Assembly (NCBI GenBank): GCA_022839045.1
Contig: JALHDI010000099.1
Span: forward strand, 1-17,046
Length of the DNA: 17,046 nt
Origin: Sporomusaceae bacterium
GTDB lineage: Bacteria > Bacillota_C > Negativicutes > Sporomusales_B > UBA7701
Reading direction: 5' to 3'
Notes under the pieces: model-generated
The model's database searches: none
What the model was told of the DNA's origin: nothing
The model's input: the letters and a program-made list of their open reading frames with translations, nothing else
Translations under genes and position numbers: made by a program
In this document: in pieces, positions 1-6,719 of the stretch
Position numbering within the stretch: the first letter of the stretch is position 1
How the letters are laid out: each line of letters opens with the position of its first letter

Positions 1-52
1 TTTGTAAATTAATGATAATATAAATACACAAGCCGGAAGGAGCTGGTGGCCT

Positions 53-118
53 GTGATGTATTGGTACGTAGTATTCTGCGGACTGCTGTTCGCCATCGTG
101 ATGCGCAATGCCCACTGA
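53..118 (+). CDS. Possible micro-ORF, hydrophobic 21-residue peptide
   Basis: A very short frame opens at GTG 53 (or ATG 56) and ends at TGA 116-118. An AAGGAG motif lies at 37-42, which is 10 nt before the GTG and 13 nt before the ATG. The peptide is almost entirely hydrophobic or aromatic (MYWYVVFCGLLFAIVMRNAH) and could span a membrane once. I recognise no family. The motif spacing suits the GTG better. It could equally be chance in a short AT-rich leader, so confidence is low. Confidence 0.25.
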   Translation: MMYWYVVFCGLLFAIVMRNAH

Positions 119-269
119 GACCCGTCTTCCCTGCCCCTCCGCCGGCGACAGCGAAACCGCCCTGACCGGCGACTGATACCCGGGCGAGTACCATTACATA
201 ACCGCCGATATCTTCACCGCCCTCCTCGAACTGCAACTGGCCGCCAGCAAACTGTCCGCCGGCCGCTGA
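108..269 (+). pseudogene. Possible remnant ORF with one in-frame TGA
   Basis: Frame 108-176 encodes 22 residues and stops at TGA 174-176. The same frame then stays open for 30 further codons, 177-266, to a second TGA at 267-269. The downstream part looks protein-like: it is helical with leucine and alanine periodicity (FTALLELQLAASKLSAGR) and has G/C-rich third positions like the real genes nearby. The whole would be about 53 residues if the first TGA were read through or were a mutation. No ribosome site precedes ATG 108, which overlaps the end of the micro-ORF before it. It may be a decayed gene or coincidence. I see no clear selenocysteine-insertion hairpin after the TGA. Confidence 0.2.
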
Positions 270-337
270 GGATATCGCCGCCCCTTTTCGGGCAGGCTAA
301 TTCCGTCGAAAATCCCTGTCCAACGGAGGAGAGACGG

Positions 338-760
338 ATGGCCAACCTGTACCCGTACATTTTTTCCGACGACGCCAAAAGGCAGGCCGAATTCTACGTT
401 AAAGCCCTCAGCGGCGAAATCTTCCTCGTCAAAACCTTCGCCGACCTACCCGACACCGATGCAGAGACCAGGGAGCGCCTCAAGGACAAAATCCTCCATC
501 TCCGCCTGCGGGCCGCCGGGCAAGTATTCTTCATGTCCGACTCGGTCATGGAGCCCGTGCAGCGGGGCAACGGCCTCGACCTCACCCTGGAATTCGCCGA
601 CGAGGACGAAGCCCGTCGGGCCTTCGAAGGCCTGGCCGAAGGCGGCAACGTTCAGATGCCCTTCGCCAGGCAATTCTGGGGCACCATGTCCGGCATGGTC
701 GTCGACCCCTTCGGCGTGCGCTGGCAGATCGCCACGGAGTTCCCCGCCGACAGCAAATAA
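338..760 (+). CDS. VOC (PhnB-like) family protein
   Basis: This 140-residue protein has the fold signature of the vicinal-oxygen-chelate superfamily, PhnB/3-demethylubiquinone methyltransferase-like subgroup. It opens with a beta strand and helix typical of the first half-module (NLYPYIFSDDAKRQAEFYVKAL, residues 3-24). It ends with the characteristic FWGTMSGMVVDPFGVRWQI block (about 113-131), in which WG, DPFG and W are the conserved positions. Family members include dioxygenases, glyoxalase-like and antibiotic-binding proteins, so no substrate can be named. The length is normal for the family. The start is fixed by GGAGGA at 325-330, 7 nt before the ATG. A strong terminator follows, so it is transcribed separately from the acetyltransferase downstream. 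Confidence 0.88.
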   Translation: MANLYPYIFSDDAKRQAEFYVKALSGEIFLVKTFADLPDTDAETRERLKDKILHLRLRAAGQVFFMSDSVMEPVQRGNGLDLTLEFADEDEARRAFEGLAEGGNVQMPFARQFWGTMSGMVVDPFGVRWQIATEFPADSK

Positions 761-791
761 AGCCCCGTCTGCGTCGAAAGAACGCAAGCAC

Positions 792-820
792 AGGAGCCGC
801 AACGGCTCCTTTCGTTTTTT
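792..820 (+). terminator. Rho-independent terminator after the VOC gene
   Basis: A perfect 7-bp stem, AGGAGCC 792-798 with GGCTCCT 804-810, closes a 5-nt loop. It is followed by TTCGTTTTTT at 811-820. It ends the VOC transcript just before the next promoter. Confidence 0.88.
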
Positions 821-822
821 AC

Positions 823-851
823 TTGCCTACGGCATCTCCGCGGTGTAATAT
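823..851 (+). promoter_or_regulatory. Sigma-A-like promoter for the GNAT gene
   Basis: TTGCCT at 823-828 and TAATAT at 846-851 are separated by 17 nt, close to the consensus. Predicted transcription starts near 858, about 30 nt before the chosen ATG. Confidence 0.7.
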
Positions 852-886
852 AGTGGCAATAGTTATTTTCACCGATGGGAGGAACC

Positions 887-1300
887 ATGAACAGCATCGC
901 TATCAGGCAATTCACCATCGAAGACTACGGCCGGGCGGTCGAAATCTGGCACCAAGCGGGCCTGGCCGTCAGGCCCGGAGACGATAAACCCTCCATCATC
1001 CGCACTCTGGAACGCAATCCCGGGCTCTCCCTCGTCGCCTGCGCCGGCGGCGAAATAATCGGCACCATCCTCGGCACCTTCGACGGCCGCCGCGGACACG
1101 TATACCACCTCGCCGTCCTGCCCGCCTACCAGGGCCAAGGCGTCGGCCGCCGCCTCATCGCCGAAGTCGGCGAACGCCTCGCCGCCCTCGGCTGCCCCCA
1201 GTTCAACCTCTCCGTCCGCCACGACAACACCGTCGCCGTCAAATTTTACGAAAAAATCGGCTTCACCGCCACCGGCCTGCAAATGGGCAAAACATTATAA
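887..1300 (+). CDS. GNAT family N-acetyltransferase
   Basis: This 137-residue protein transfers an acetyl group from acetyl-CoA to an unknown amine. The core is LAVLPAYQGQGVGRRLI (about 78-94 from the chosen start), holding the Q-x-x-G-x-G acetyl-CoA pyrophosphate loop (QGQGVG). It is followed by motif B, NTVAVKFYEKIGF, typical of RimI-like members. I chose ATG 887 because GGGAGG at 877-882 lies just before it. The ATG 12 nt further upstream would overlap that ribosome site and has no site of its own. The gene sits alone between a terminator and the TetR promoter. The substrate cannot be told from sequence. Confidence 0.88.
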   Translation: MNSIAIRQFTIEDYGRAVEIWHQAGLAVRPGDDKPSIIRTLERNPGLSLVACAGGEIIGTILGTFDGRRGHVYHLAVLPAYQGQGVGRRLIAEVGERLAALGCPQFNLSVRHDNTVAVKFYEKIGFTATGLQMGKTL

Positions 1301-1349
1301 ACTTAATGCCTGACGAATAAAAAATTCCGCCCTCCCGGAAAAACTATCC

Positions 1350-1378
1350 TTGCATTTTCTAGACGACCGGTCTAATAT
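1350..1378 (+). promoter_or_regulatory. Promoter of the tetR gene, giving a leaderless transcript
   Basis: TTGCAT at 1350-1355 and TAATAT at 1373-1378 are spaced 17 nt apart. The operator at 1358-1374 fills the spacer, so a bound repressor would block RNA polymerase directly. The -10 box ends only 6 nt before the start codon ATG 1385-1387. The expected transcription start therefore falls on or within a base or two of the A of the ATG. No ribosome-binding sequence exists between promoter and gene. Confidence 0.78.
1358..1374 (+). promoter_or_regulatory. Operator copy 1 (TetR autoregulation)
   Basis: TCTAGACGACCGGTCTA contains the inverted repeat TAGAC-N5-GTCTA and, nested in it, the perfect palindrome GACCGGTC. 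An identical 17-mer occurs at 1988-2004 before the nitroreductase. The two copies bracket the tetR gene and overlap promoter elements, so TetR is the obvious ligand. TAGACC/GGTCTA-type operators are, from memory, typical of NemR- and LmrA/QdoR-like TetR proteins. Confidence 0.8.
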
Positions 1379-1384
1379 ATAACC

Positions 1385-1975
1385 ATGGATAAACAAGACG
1401 TTCGCCTCCACCTGATCGAAGCAGGCGCCAAAGCCTTCATGGCCAAGGGCTACCACGCCGTCGGCCTCAAAGAGATTCTCGCCGACGCACGGGTGCCCAA
1501 AGGGTCATTCTATTACTACTTCCGCTCCAAGGAAGACTACTGCATCGCCATCATCGACCACTACATCCGCCTGTACGCCGAACGGCACCTCGCCGTCCTC
1601 GCCGATCGCGCCCGGCCGGCCAGGGATCGCCTCCTCGCCTTCTTCGCCCAAGAAAAGGAATACTTCCGCGAAAAAGAGTGCCAGCACGGCTGCCTGCTCG
1701 CTAAGCTCGCCCTCGAAATGGCCCTGCTCAGCGAACCCGTCCGCGCCGAGCTCCAGCGCGGCATGAACGGCTGGATACGGACGGTCGCCGCCTGCCTCGC
1801 CGAGGGGGTGGCCGCCGGCGAATTCGCCCTCTTCCAGCCCCCCGCAGTCATGGCCGAATTCTTCTACTCCGCCTGGGCGGGCGCCATCACCCGCATGCAG
1901 GCCACCCAGTCCCTCCAGCCGCTCGACATCTTCACCGCCTTCGCCGCCCGTGAGCTCGGCGGCCGGCCGGACTAA
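1385..1975 (+). CDS. TetR/AcrR family repressor, NemR-like
   Basis: This 196-residue protein is a one-component repressor. The N-terminal TetR helix-turn-helix covers about residues 8-55 (AKGYHAVGLKEILADARVPKGSFYYYFRSKE). The ligand domain holds HGCLLAKLALEMALLSEPVR (101-120), which matches the region of E. coli NemR around its redox-sensing Cys106. Here the equivalent is Cys103, with Cys99 close by. The NemR lysine (Lys175) reported to pair with that cysteine appears to be Gln174 here, by alignment from memory. The start has no ribosome site and lies at the predicted transcription start. The next Met is residue 19, inside the DNA-binding domain, so a later start is unlikely. It probably represses itself and the flavin/iron-sulfur enzyme downstream. 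The inducer is unknown; electrophiles or quinones are plausible. Confidence 0.88.
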   Translation: MDKQDVRLHLIEAGAKAFMAKGYHAVGLKEILADARVPKGSFYYYFRSKEDYCIAIIDHYIRLYAERHLAVLADRARPARDRLLAFFAQEKEYFREKECQHGCLLAKLALEMALLSEPVRAELQRGMNGWIRTVAACLAEGVAAGEFALFQPPAVMAEFFYSAWAGAITRMQATQSLQPLDIFTAFAARELGGRPD

Positions 1976-1979
1976 TTTC

Positions 1980-2008
1980 CTTTTATCTCTAGACGACCGG
2001 TCTACTAT
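1980..2008 (+). promoter_or_regulatory. Putative promoter of the nitroreductase gene
   Basis: TACTAT at 2003-2008 is a plausible -10 placed exactly as in the tetR promoter. The -35 position at 1980-1985 (CTTTTA) is poor. TATAAA at 2028-2033 is an alternative -10. Either way the transcript would have a leader with AAGGAG at 2042-2047. Confidence 0.4.
1988..2004 (+). promoter_or_regulatory. Operator copy 2 (upstream of nitroreductase)
   Basis: This is an exact copy of the 17-mer at 1358-1374, lying 13 nt after the tetR stop codon. It has the same geometry relative to a following TA(A/C)TAT hexamer, which shares its first two bases with the operator end. This makes the nitroreductase a likely direct target of the TetR protein. 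Confidence 0.8.
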
Positions 2009-2059
2009 GGACCTAAGTCGCATAGAGTATAAAAACAGCCAAAGGAGCGTGTTATCCAT

Positions 2060-2860
2060 ATGCTTACCGTCTCCCCCGCCTGCGTCAAGTGCGGCATCTG
2101 CGCCGAGGTATGCCCGGTCTCCATAATCGGCATGGACGAAAGCGGCCCGAAAATGCTCAACAAGGACGCCTGCATCCGCTGCGGCCACTGCGTCGCCTCC
2201 TGTCCCCACGCCGCCCTCGACCATCGCCTCGCCCCCCTCGCCGCCCAGGTCCCCCTCGGCGACTTCCCCGTCCTCGACGCCGACACCGCCGCCCGTTTCC
2301 TGCGGTCCCGCCGCTCCATCCGCCGCTACAAGCCCGCATCCGTTCCCCAAGAAACGCTCCTCAAACTCCTCGACATCGCCCGCTTCGCTCCCACCGGCGG
2401 CAACACCCAGGGCCTCTCCTACCTCGTCGTCAGCGACCGCACCCTCATGCGGAAACTCAGCGACGCCACCCTCGACTGGATGGGAGAGCAAATCCGTGAC
2501 AACGCCCCCTGGATTATGCCTTACGCCCATGTCGTCCGGCGCTACCGGCAGGGCGGCCTCGACATCTTTCACGCCGCCCCCCACCTCATCGTCGCCCTCG
2601 CACCCAAGAATTTCCCCATCGGCGAAAAAAACACCCGCTACTCCCTCGCCTATGCCGAGCTCTACGCGCCGGCCCTCGGCCTCGGCACCTGCTGGTCGGG
2701 GTTCTTCGAAATTTGCGCCTTCGCTGACTACCCCCCGGTCTACGACCTGCTCGCCGTCCCCGCCGATATGGCGATAACCGGCGCCATCTTCTGCGGCTAC
2801 CCGGTATACCGCTACCACCGCCTCGTCGACCGCACCCCCCTCGCCGTCGACTGGCGGTAG
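2060..2860 (+). CDS. Ferredoxin-nitroreductase fusion protein
   Basis: This 266-residue protein is a soluble FMN oxidoreductase with a built-in electron-delivery module. The N-terminus carries two [4Fe-4S] motifs, CVKCGICAEVCP (Cys 8, 11, 14, 18) and CIRCGHCVASCP (Cys 38, 41, 44, 48). From about residue 80 comes a nitroreductase domain with the FMN-binding RSRRSIRRYK start (82-91), the conserved helix LLDIARFAPTGGNTQ, and the C-terminal GLGTCWSGF and AITGAIFCGYP segments. Such fusions take electrons from ferredoxin-type donors in anaerobes; substrates range from quinones and nitroaromatics to unknown compounds. AAGGAG at 2042-2047 lies 12 nt before the ATG. An upstream operator identical to that of tetR indicates control by the TetR protein. 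A terminator follows at 2892. Confidence 0.92.
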   Translation: MLTVSPACVKCGICAEVCPVSIIGMDESGPKMLNKDACIRCGHCVASCPHAALDHRLAPLAAQVPLGDFPVLDADTAARFLRSRRSIRRYKPASVPQETLLKLLDIARFAPTGGNTQGLSYLVVSDRTLMRKLSDATLDWMGEQIRDNAPWIMPYAHVVRRYRQGGLDIFHAAPHLIVALAPKNFPIGEKNTRYSLAYAELYAPALGLGTCWSGFFEICAFADYPPVYDLLAVPADMAITGAIFCGYPVYRYHRLVDRTPLAVDWR

Positions 2861-2891
2861 CAGGCGACTCCCCGCTAATCCCCTCCCTAAG

Positions 2892-2917
2892 AAAAACAGC
2901 CCTCACGGGCTGTTTTT
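2892..2917. terminator. Bidirectional terminator between converging genes
   Basis: An 11-bp perfect stem, AAAAACAGCCC 2892-2902 with GGGCTGTTTTT 2907-2917, closes a 4-nt loop. A-rich and T-rich edges allow termination on both strands, serving the nitroreductase (+) and the outer-membrane gene (-). Confidence 0.9.
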
Positions 2918-2930
2918 CCTTGCCGACACT

Positions 2931-3569
2931 CTACAGTCTTATCCCCACTCCGGCCGCGCCGAAACCCTTCATCACGGTGGTGCTGTCGGTCGACCCCCTG
3001 ATGCGCTTGTAGCTCATATCCAGGAACATATCGCCCTTCAGCGCGAACGCCGTCCCGATCACGAAATCCTCCACCTTGTCGTTCCGCAGATAGGTGGAAT
3101 ACGCGCTGTACTTCCCGCCGCCGAAATCGTACCGCAGCGCCAGGCCGTAGACATACCCGCGGATCTTGTCTGTCGCCGTATCGGTCGCCGTCGCCTGCCG
3201 CCCGTTCAGGTTGCGGTACCCGGCCAGCAGGCCCGCATGCCGCGAGAAGGAATACTGCAGCCCGTAATCGGCATAGCTCGTCTCCAGCCTGGTCGTCTCG
3301 CCGCTTACCGGGTCCGGCAGCGTCTTGCCCATCGTGCCGTAATTGACTAAAACGGCCGTCCTTTTGCCGACGCCGACCGTCGTATAGCCTTCGTAAAACT
3401 TGAACGTATCGCCCCAATTGCCGTCGATGTTGCTTGTCCGGTCCAGGTTGTACATCGACAGCCCCACGATCGCCTGCCCCTCCCGGATGCCCGGGTCAGG
3501 GACGGCGGAGAAAGCGGTGGCGGTCAAAGCGGCCAGCAGACCGGCGGTCAGCAGCAAAACCCTTTTCAT
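2931..3569 (-). CDS. Predicted outer-membrane beta-barrel protein
   Basis: This protein of 212 residues starts with a clear signal peptide (MKRVLLLTAGLLAALTATAFSA, cleavage near residue 22). The mature part alternates polar and aromatic/hydrophobic residues in short strands, for example YADYGLQYSF, GLLAGYRNL, YVYGLALRYDF, KYSAYSTYL, DMFLDMSYKRI and GFGAAGVGIRL. This is the pattern of a small 8-10-stranded outer-membrane barrel. I name no family. An upstream in-frame ATG at 3626 would add 19 residues before the signal. I chose the ATG at 3569 because a GGGGGGA ribosome site lies just before it and the signal peptide then starts normally. It is transcribed alone. Its presence suggests a cell with an outer membrane. 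Confidence 0.75.
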   Translation of the reverse strand: MKRVLLLTAGLLAALTATAFSAVPDPGIREGQAIVGLSMYNLDRTSNIDGNWGDTFKFYEGYTTVGVGKRTAVLVNYGTMGKTLPDPVSGETTRLETSYADYGLQYSFSRHAGLLAGYRNLNGRQATATDTATDKIRGYVYGLALRYDFGGGKYSAYSTYLRNDKVEDFVIGTAFALKGDMFLDMSYKRIRGSTDSTTVMKGFGAAGVGIRL

Positions 3570-3597
3570 GCATGTCCCCCCAACGGTTGATACACTG

Positions 3598-3626
3598 ATT
3601 ATACTCTGCCGCCCTGGCGTTTGCAC
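3598..3626 (-). promoter_or_regulatory. Promoter of the outer-membrane protein gene
   Basis: On the minus strand a perfect TATAAT lies at 3603-3598, with GTGCAA at 3626-3621 as a weaker -35, 17 nt apart. The leader to the chosen ATG is about 22 nt. Confidence 0.65.
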
Positions 3627-3645
3627 GGAAAATATGATTTTATGT

Positions 3646-3685
3646 AAATAAAAAAGCGAATGAATAACCGAAATTATTCACTCGC
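3646..3685 (-). terminator. Terminator of the pyr operon
   Basis: On the minus strand, GCGAGTGAATAA pairs with TTATTCATTCGC (one mismatch) around a 6-nt loop (3656-3685). It is followed by TTTTTTATTT (3655-3646). It lies about 40 nt after the pyrE stop and ends the long operon transcript. Confidence 0.85.
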
Positions 3686-3697
3686 CGCCGTTTTGTT

Positions 3698-3720
3698 AAG
3701 TCAACATATTTAATTGACTT
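3698..3720. repeat. Small hairpin just after pyrE
   Basis: AAGTCAA 3698-3704 pairs with TTGACTT 3714-3720 around an AT-rich 9-nt loop. On the plus strand the stem runs into TTTTT at 3719-3723. On the minus strand no T-run follows. It may protect the 3' end of the pyr message or stop plus-strand readthrough. Confidence 0.4.
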
Positions 3721-3723
3721 TTT

Positions 3724-4296
3724 CTATTTCCCGGTCCGGCCCCGCTTGGTGATCGGCACCCCGGCCTGGCAAAGCGGGCAGGCGTCGGGCTGATATGTCG
3801 CCACCTCCAGCGTCAGCAGCGCCTCTGTCCGCACCCCGAAGTCGGCCTTGCCGCCGCTGCGGTCGACCAGCAACGCCACCCCGGCGACCTCGCCGCCCTG
3901 CGCCTTCACCACCTCCAGCACCTCGTGCACCGAGCCGCCGGTCGTGACGATATCCTCCACCACCAGCACCCGCTCGCCGGGAGCGATGGCAAAGCCGCGC
4001 CTGAGCGTCATTTTCCCGTTCTCCCGCTCGGTGAAGATGGCGCGCGTGCCGAGATTCTTGCCCACCTCGTGGGCGAGGATTATGCCGCCCGTCACCGGCC
4101 CGACCACCACCTGTATCCCGGCGTCCCTAAACCTCTCGGCCAGCGCCGCGCACAGCGTGGCGGTATGCTCCGGCCACTGCAGCACCTGGAACTTCTCCAC
4201 GTACAGCGGGCTGTGCAGCCCCGAGGTCAGCAGGAAATGCCCCTCCAAGACCGCCCCCGTATCGACCAGCAGCTTCCTTACCGCCGCTTCCTCCAT
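3724..4296 (-). CDS. pyrE: Orotate phosphoribosyltransferase
   Basis: This enzyme joins orotate to PRPP to give OMP, the fifth step of UMP synthesis. The 190 residues include the PRPP-binding loop VLVVEDIVTTGGS (110-122) and the flexible-loop region RENGKMTLRRGF (91-102). A C-terminal CPLC pair (Cys 173 and 176) is typical of the shorter pyrE type found in clostridia, Negativicutes and archaea rather than the E. coli type. The gene is last in the operon. Its ATG lies 1 nt after the pyrF stop, and its ribosome site GGAGG lies inside the last pyrF codons, so the two are translationally coupled. Confidence 0.95.
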   Translation of the reverse strand: MEEAAVRKLLVDTGAVLEGHFLLTSGLHSPLYVEKFQVLQWPEHTATLCAALAERFRDAGIQVVVGPVTGGIILAHEVGKNLGTRAIFTERENGKMTLRRGFAIAPGERVLVVEDIVTTGGSVHEVLEVVKAQGGEVAGVALLVDRSGGKADFGVRTEALLTLEVATYQPDACPLCQAGVPITKRGRTGK

Positions 4297-4297
4297 G

Positions 4298-5011
4298 CTA
4301 TACAGCCTCCATCTCCCGCAAAATCGCCAGCGCCGCCGCCCGCGGGTCGGGCGCGGCGGTAATCGGCCGTCCCACCACCAGATGGCTGGCCCCGGCCTTC
4401 AGCGCCCCGGCCGGCGTCGCTACCCGGCTCTGATCGTTGACCGCGCTGCCGGCCGGCCGTACCCCCGGCGTCACAATGAGGAACTCCGGCCCGCACGCCT
4501 CACGGATGGCGGCCGCCTCCTGCGGCGACGCCACCACTCCGTCCAGCCCGGCCTCCCTGGCCATCTCCGCCAGACGGACCGCCTGGGTCCTGATCGGCAC
4601 GGCGCAGCTCAGCCTCGTCCACTCGGCCTCGTCCATGCTCGTCAGCACCGTCACCGCGATCAGCTTCGGCCGCGGCCGGCCGCTCGTCGCCGCCGTCTCC
4701 ACGGCCGCCGTGGCGGCCCCCTTCATCATCGCCATCCCGCCGGAAGCGTGAACGTTGACCATCGTCGCCCCCAGCCAGGACAGCACCTTGGCGCTCTGGC
4801 TCACAGTGTTGGGGATGTCGTGCAGCTTGAGGTCGAGGAAGACCTCCTTGCCGGCCGCGCGCAGGAAGCGGACCGCCTCGCCGCCCACGGCGTAGAAAAG
4901 CTCCATCCCGACCTTGTAATGCCCCACCGCGTCGCCCAGCTCGGCCACCAGCCTCCGCACCTTGTCCATATCGGCAAAATCCAGCGCCACAATCAGTCTG
5001 TTATCACTCAC
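4298..5011 (-). CDS. pyrF: Orotidine-5'-phosphate decarboxylase
   Basis: This enzyme decarboxylates OMP to UMP, the last step of the pathway. The 237 residues hold the signature DLKLHDIPNT (60-69), giving the catalytic Asp60-Lys62-Asp65 set, with HYKVG (31-35) supplying the other lysine. The phosphate-binding segments near the end are TPGVRP and VGRPIT. The length matches the bacterial PyrF class I family. The start is a GTG at 5011, with AGGAG 7 nt upstream. The gap after pyrD is 23 nt, the largest in the operon. Confidence 0.96.
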   Translation of the reverse strand: MSDNRLIVALDFADMDKVRRLVAELGDAVGHYKVGMELFYAVGGEAVRFLRAAGKEVFLDLKLHDIPNTVSQSAKVLSWLGATMVNVHASGGMAMMKGAATAAVETAATSGRPRPKLIAVTVLTSMDEAEWTRLSCAVPIRTQAVRLAEMAREAGLDGVVASPQEAAAIREACGPEFLIVTPGVRPAGSAVNDQSRVATPAGALKAGASHLVVGRPITAAPDPRAAALAILREMEAV

Positions 5012-5034
5012 AATAACACTCCTTTTACAGGCCG

Positions 5035-5949
5035 TTACTGCATTATATTATCATTTACGCGACCTACAATATCGTGCACACTCTTCAGCCCGCGCTCCAC
5101 CAGGTAATCCCTGATGCCCTCGGCGATCTCCACGCTTGCCCGTGGGTTGACGAAATTGGCGGTGCCCACCGCCACCGCGCTCGCCCCGGCCAGCAGGAAC
5201 TCGATCGCGTCCTCCGCCGTCATGATGCCGCCCAGGCCGACGACCGGGCACTTCACCGCCCGCGCCACCTGCCACACCATCCTCAAAGCCACCGGCTTGA
5301 TCGCCGGCCCCGACAGGCCGCCCGTCACATTGCCCAGCTCCGGCCGCCACCGGCGGATATCGATGGCCATCCCGAGCAGCGTATTGATGAGCGAAACGGC
5401 GTCGCTGCCGGCGTCCTCGGCCGCCTTGGCGATGCTCACGATATCGGTCACGTTCGGCGACAGCTTGGTGATCACCGGCAAACTCGTGTTTTTGCGCACC
5501 GCCGTCACGACGGCGGCGGCACTCATGCAGTCGGTGCCGAAAGCGATGCCGCCCTCCTTCACGTTAGGGCAGGAAATGTTGAGCTCCAGGCCCGCCACCC
5601 CCGGCACGTTCAGGCGCCTCGCCAGCTCGGCGAACTCGTCCGTCGTCGCGCCGGCGATATTGACGATAATCGGCACGTCGTATGCGGCCAGCCCCGGCAG
5701 GATGCGGCTCACGAACTCATCCACGCCCGGGTTCTCCAGCCCGATGCAATTCAGCATCCCGGCCGGCGTCTCGGCGATGCGCCGGCCCTTGTTGCCGTCG
5801 CGCGGCGTAAGGGTCGTACCTTTTACGACTATGGCGCCGATCTTGTTCAGATCGACGAAATCGGCGTACTCCGGCCCCGAGCCGAACGTCCCCGACGCCG
5901 TCATCACCGGTGTCTTCATCTTGATACCCGCAATATCCACCGCCAGCAT
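5035..5949 (-). CDS. pyrD: Dihydroorotate dehydrogenase, class 1B catalytic subunit
   Basis: This enzyme oxidises dihydroorotate to orotate using FMN and passes electrons through PyrK to NAD+. I count 304 residues from the ATG at 5949. The family block [10 protein letters not shown] (121-130) contains the catalytic base Cys127, and [10 protein letters not shown] plus the phosphate-binding [11 protein letters not shown] follow. The frame extends to 5997, but that start would lie deep inside pyrK. The chosen ATG overlaps the pyrK stop by one base (TGATG) and has AGGAGGT upstream. Class 1B enzymes work as PyrD2-PyrK2 complexes, consistent with the adjacent partner. Confidence 0.95.
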   Translation of the reverse strand: MLAVDIAGIKMKTPVMTASGTFGSGPEYADFVDLNKIGAIVVKGTTLTPRDGNKGRRIAETPAGMLNCIGLENPGVDEFVSRILPGLAAYDVPIIVNIAGATTDEFAELARRLNVPGVAGLELNISCPNVKEGGIAFGTDCMSAAAVVTAVRKNTSLPVITKLSPNVTDIVSIAKAAEDAGSDAVSLINTLLGMAIDIRRWRPELGNVTGGLSGPAIKPVALRMVWQVARAVKCPVVGLGGIMTAEDAIEFLLAGASAVAVGTANFVNPRASVEIAEGIRDYLVERGLKSVHDIVGRVNDNIMQ

Positions 5950-6719
5950 CACAGTTCCAGCACCTCCTCCGCCCAGAACACCGGGCCGTCGCTGCACACC
6001 TTGCGACGCTTGCCGTCAGTGCCGGCGCAGGTGCACGACAGGCACGCCCCCACGCCGCACGCCATATGGTCCTCGAATGAAATCTGGCAGGGGATGCCCT
6101 TATTCCTGGCCAGCCGCGCCACCCCCTCCATCATCCGCAGGGGGCCGCAGGCGTAGATGCGGTCATATTTGCAGTTTTCCAGCAGCTCGGGCAACAGGTC
6201 GATCGTGAACCCCTTGCGCCCCACCGAGCCGTCGTCGGTCGTCACGTGGATGCTGCGGCAGGTGCCGAGGAACACGTTCCGCCACCACAGCTCCTCCTTG
6301 GTGCGCCCGCCCATCAGCGCCGTCACCGGCTTGGGACAGAGCGCCTTGGCGAGGAACAGCAGCGGCGCCAGGCCCATGCCGCCGCCCACCAGCAGCGGCC
6401 GCTCCGTGTTCAAATCGAAGCCGTTGCCCAGCGGACCCATGCAGTCCACGAACTCGCCCGGCGGCAGCGACGCCAGCAGCGCCGTCCCCTGGCCGACCAC
6501 GCGGTAGATAACCGTGATATTGCCCACCTCGCGATCCACCTCGGCGATGCTCAGCGGCCGGCGCAACAGCGGGTGGTAGCTCTCCCCCACCCGCACGTGC
6601 ACGAACTGGCCGGGCTGGGCCGTCCTGGCGATCGCCGGGGCGCCGAGGGTCAGGCGTTTGATCATCGGCGCGAGGCTGAAATGCTCGATGACGATGCCGT
6701 CGGCGACCGTCTTAGACAA
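5949..6719 (-). CDS. pyrK: Dihydroorotate dehydrogenase electron-transfer subunit
   Basis: This subunit carries electrons from PyrD to NAD+ through FAD and a [2Fe-2S] cluster. The 256 residues start with an FAD-binding beta-barrel containing RRPLSI (53-58), then a nucleotide-binding fold ([19 protein letters not shown]). The C-terminal cluster ligands are Cys221, 226, 229 and 242 in CGVGACLSC and VCSDGPVF. The start is TTG, overlapping the carB end by 8 nt. A GGGGAGGGG-type ribosome site precedes it, and no earlier or nearby ATG preserves the barrel. Confidence 0.94.
   Translation of the reverse strand: MSKTVADGIVIEHFSLAPMIKRLTLGAPAIARTAQPGQFVHVRVGESYHPLLRRPLSIAEVDREVGNITVIYRVVGQGTALLASLPPGEFVDCMGPLGNGFDLNTERPLLVGGGMGLAPLLFLAKALCPKPVTALMGGRTKEELWWRNVFLGTCRSIHVTTDDGSVGRKGFTIDLLPELLENCKYDRIYACGPLRMMEGVARLARNKGIPCQISFEDHMACGVGACLSCTCAGTDGKRRKVCSDGPVFWAEEVLEL

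Noticed and set aside
174..176. TGA as a selenocysteine codon
   Set aside because: No convincing hairpin follows at the expected distance, there is no known selenoprotein motif, and no ribosome site precedes the frame.
1326..1345. Small inverted repeat (TTCCG/CGGAA) after the GNAT gene as a terminator
   Set aside because: The stem is 5 bp, the loop is C-rich and no T-run follows, so it is too weak to call.
1505..2818. A 437-codon minus-strand frame across tetR and the nitroreductase
   Set aside because: It runs antisense through two well-supported genes and their operator, is very rich in Gly, Glu and Ala, and has no recognisable domain.
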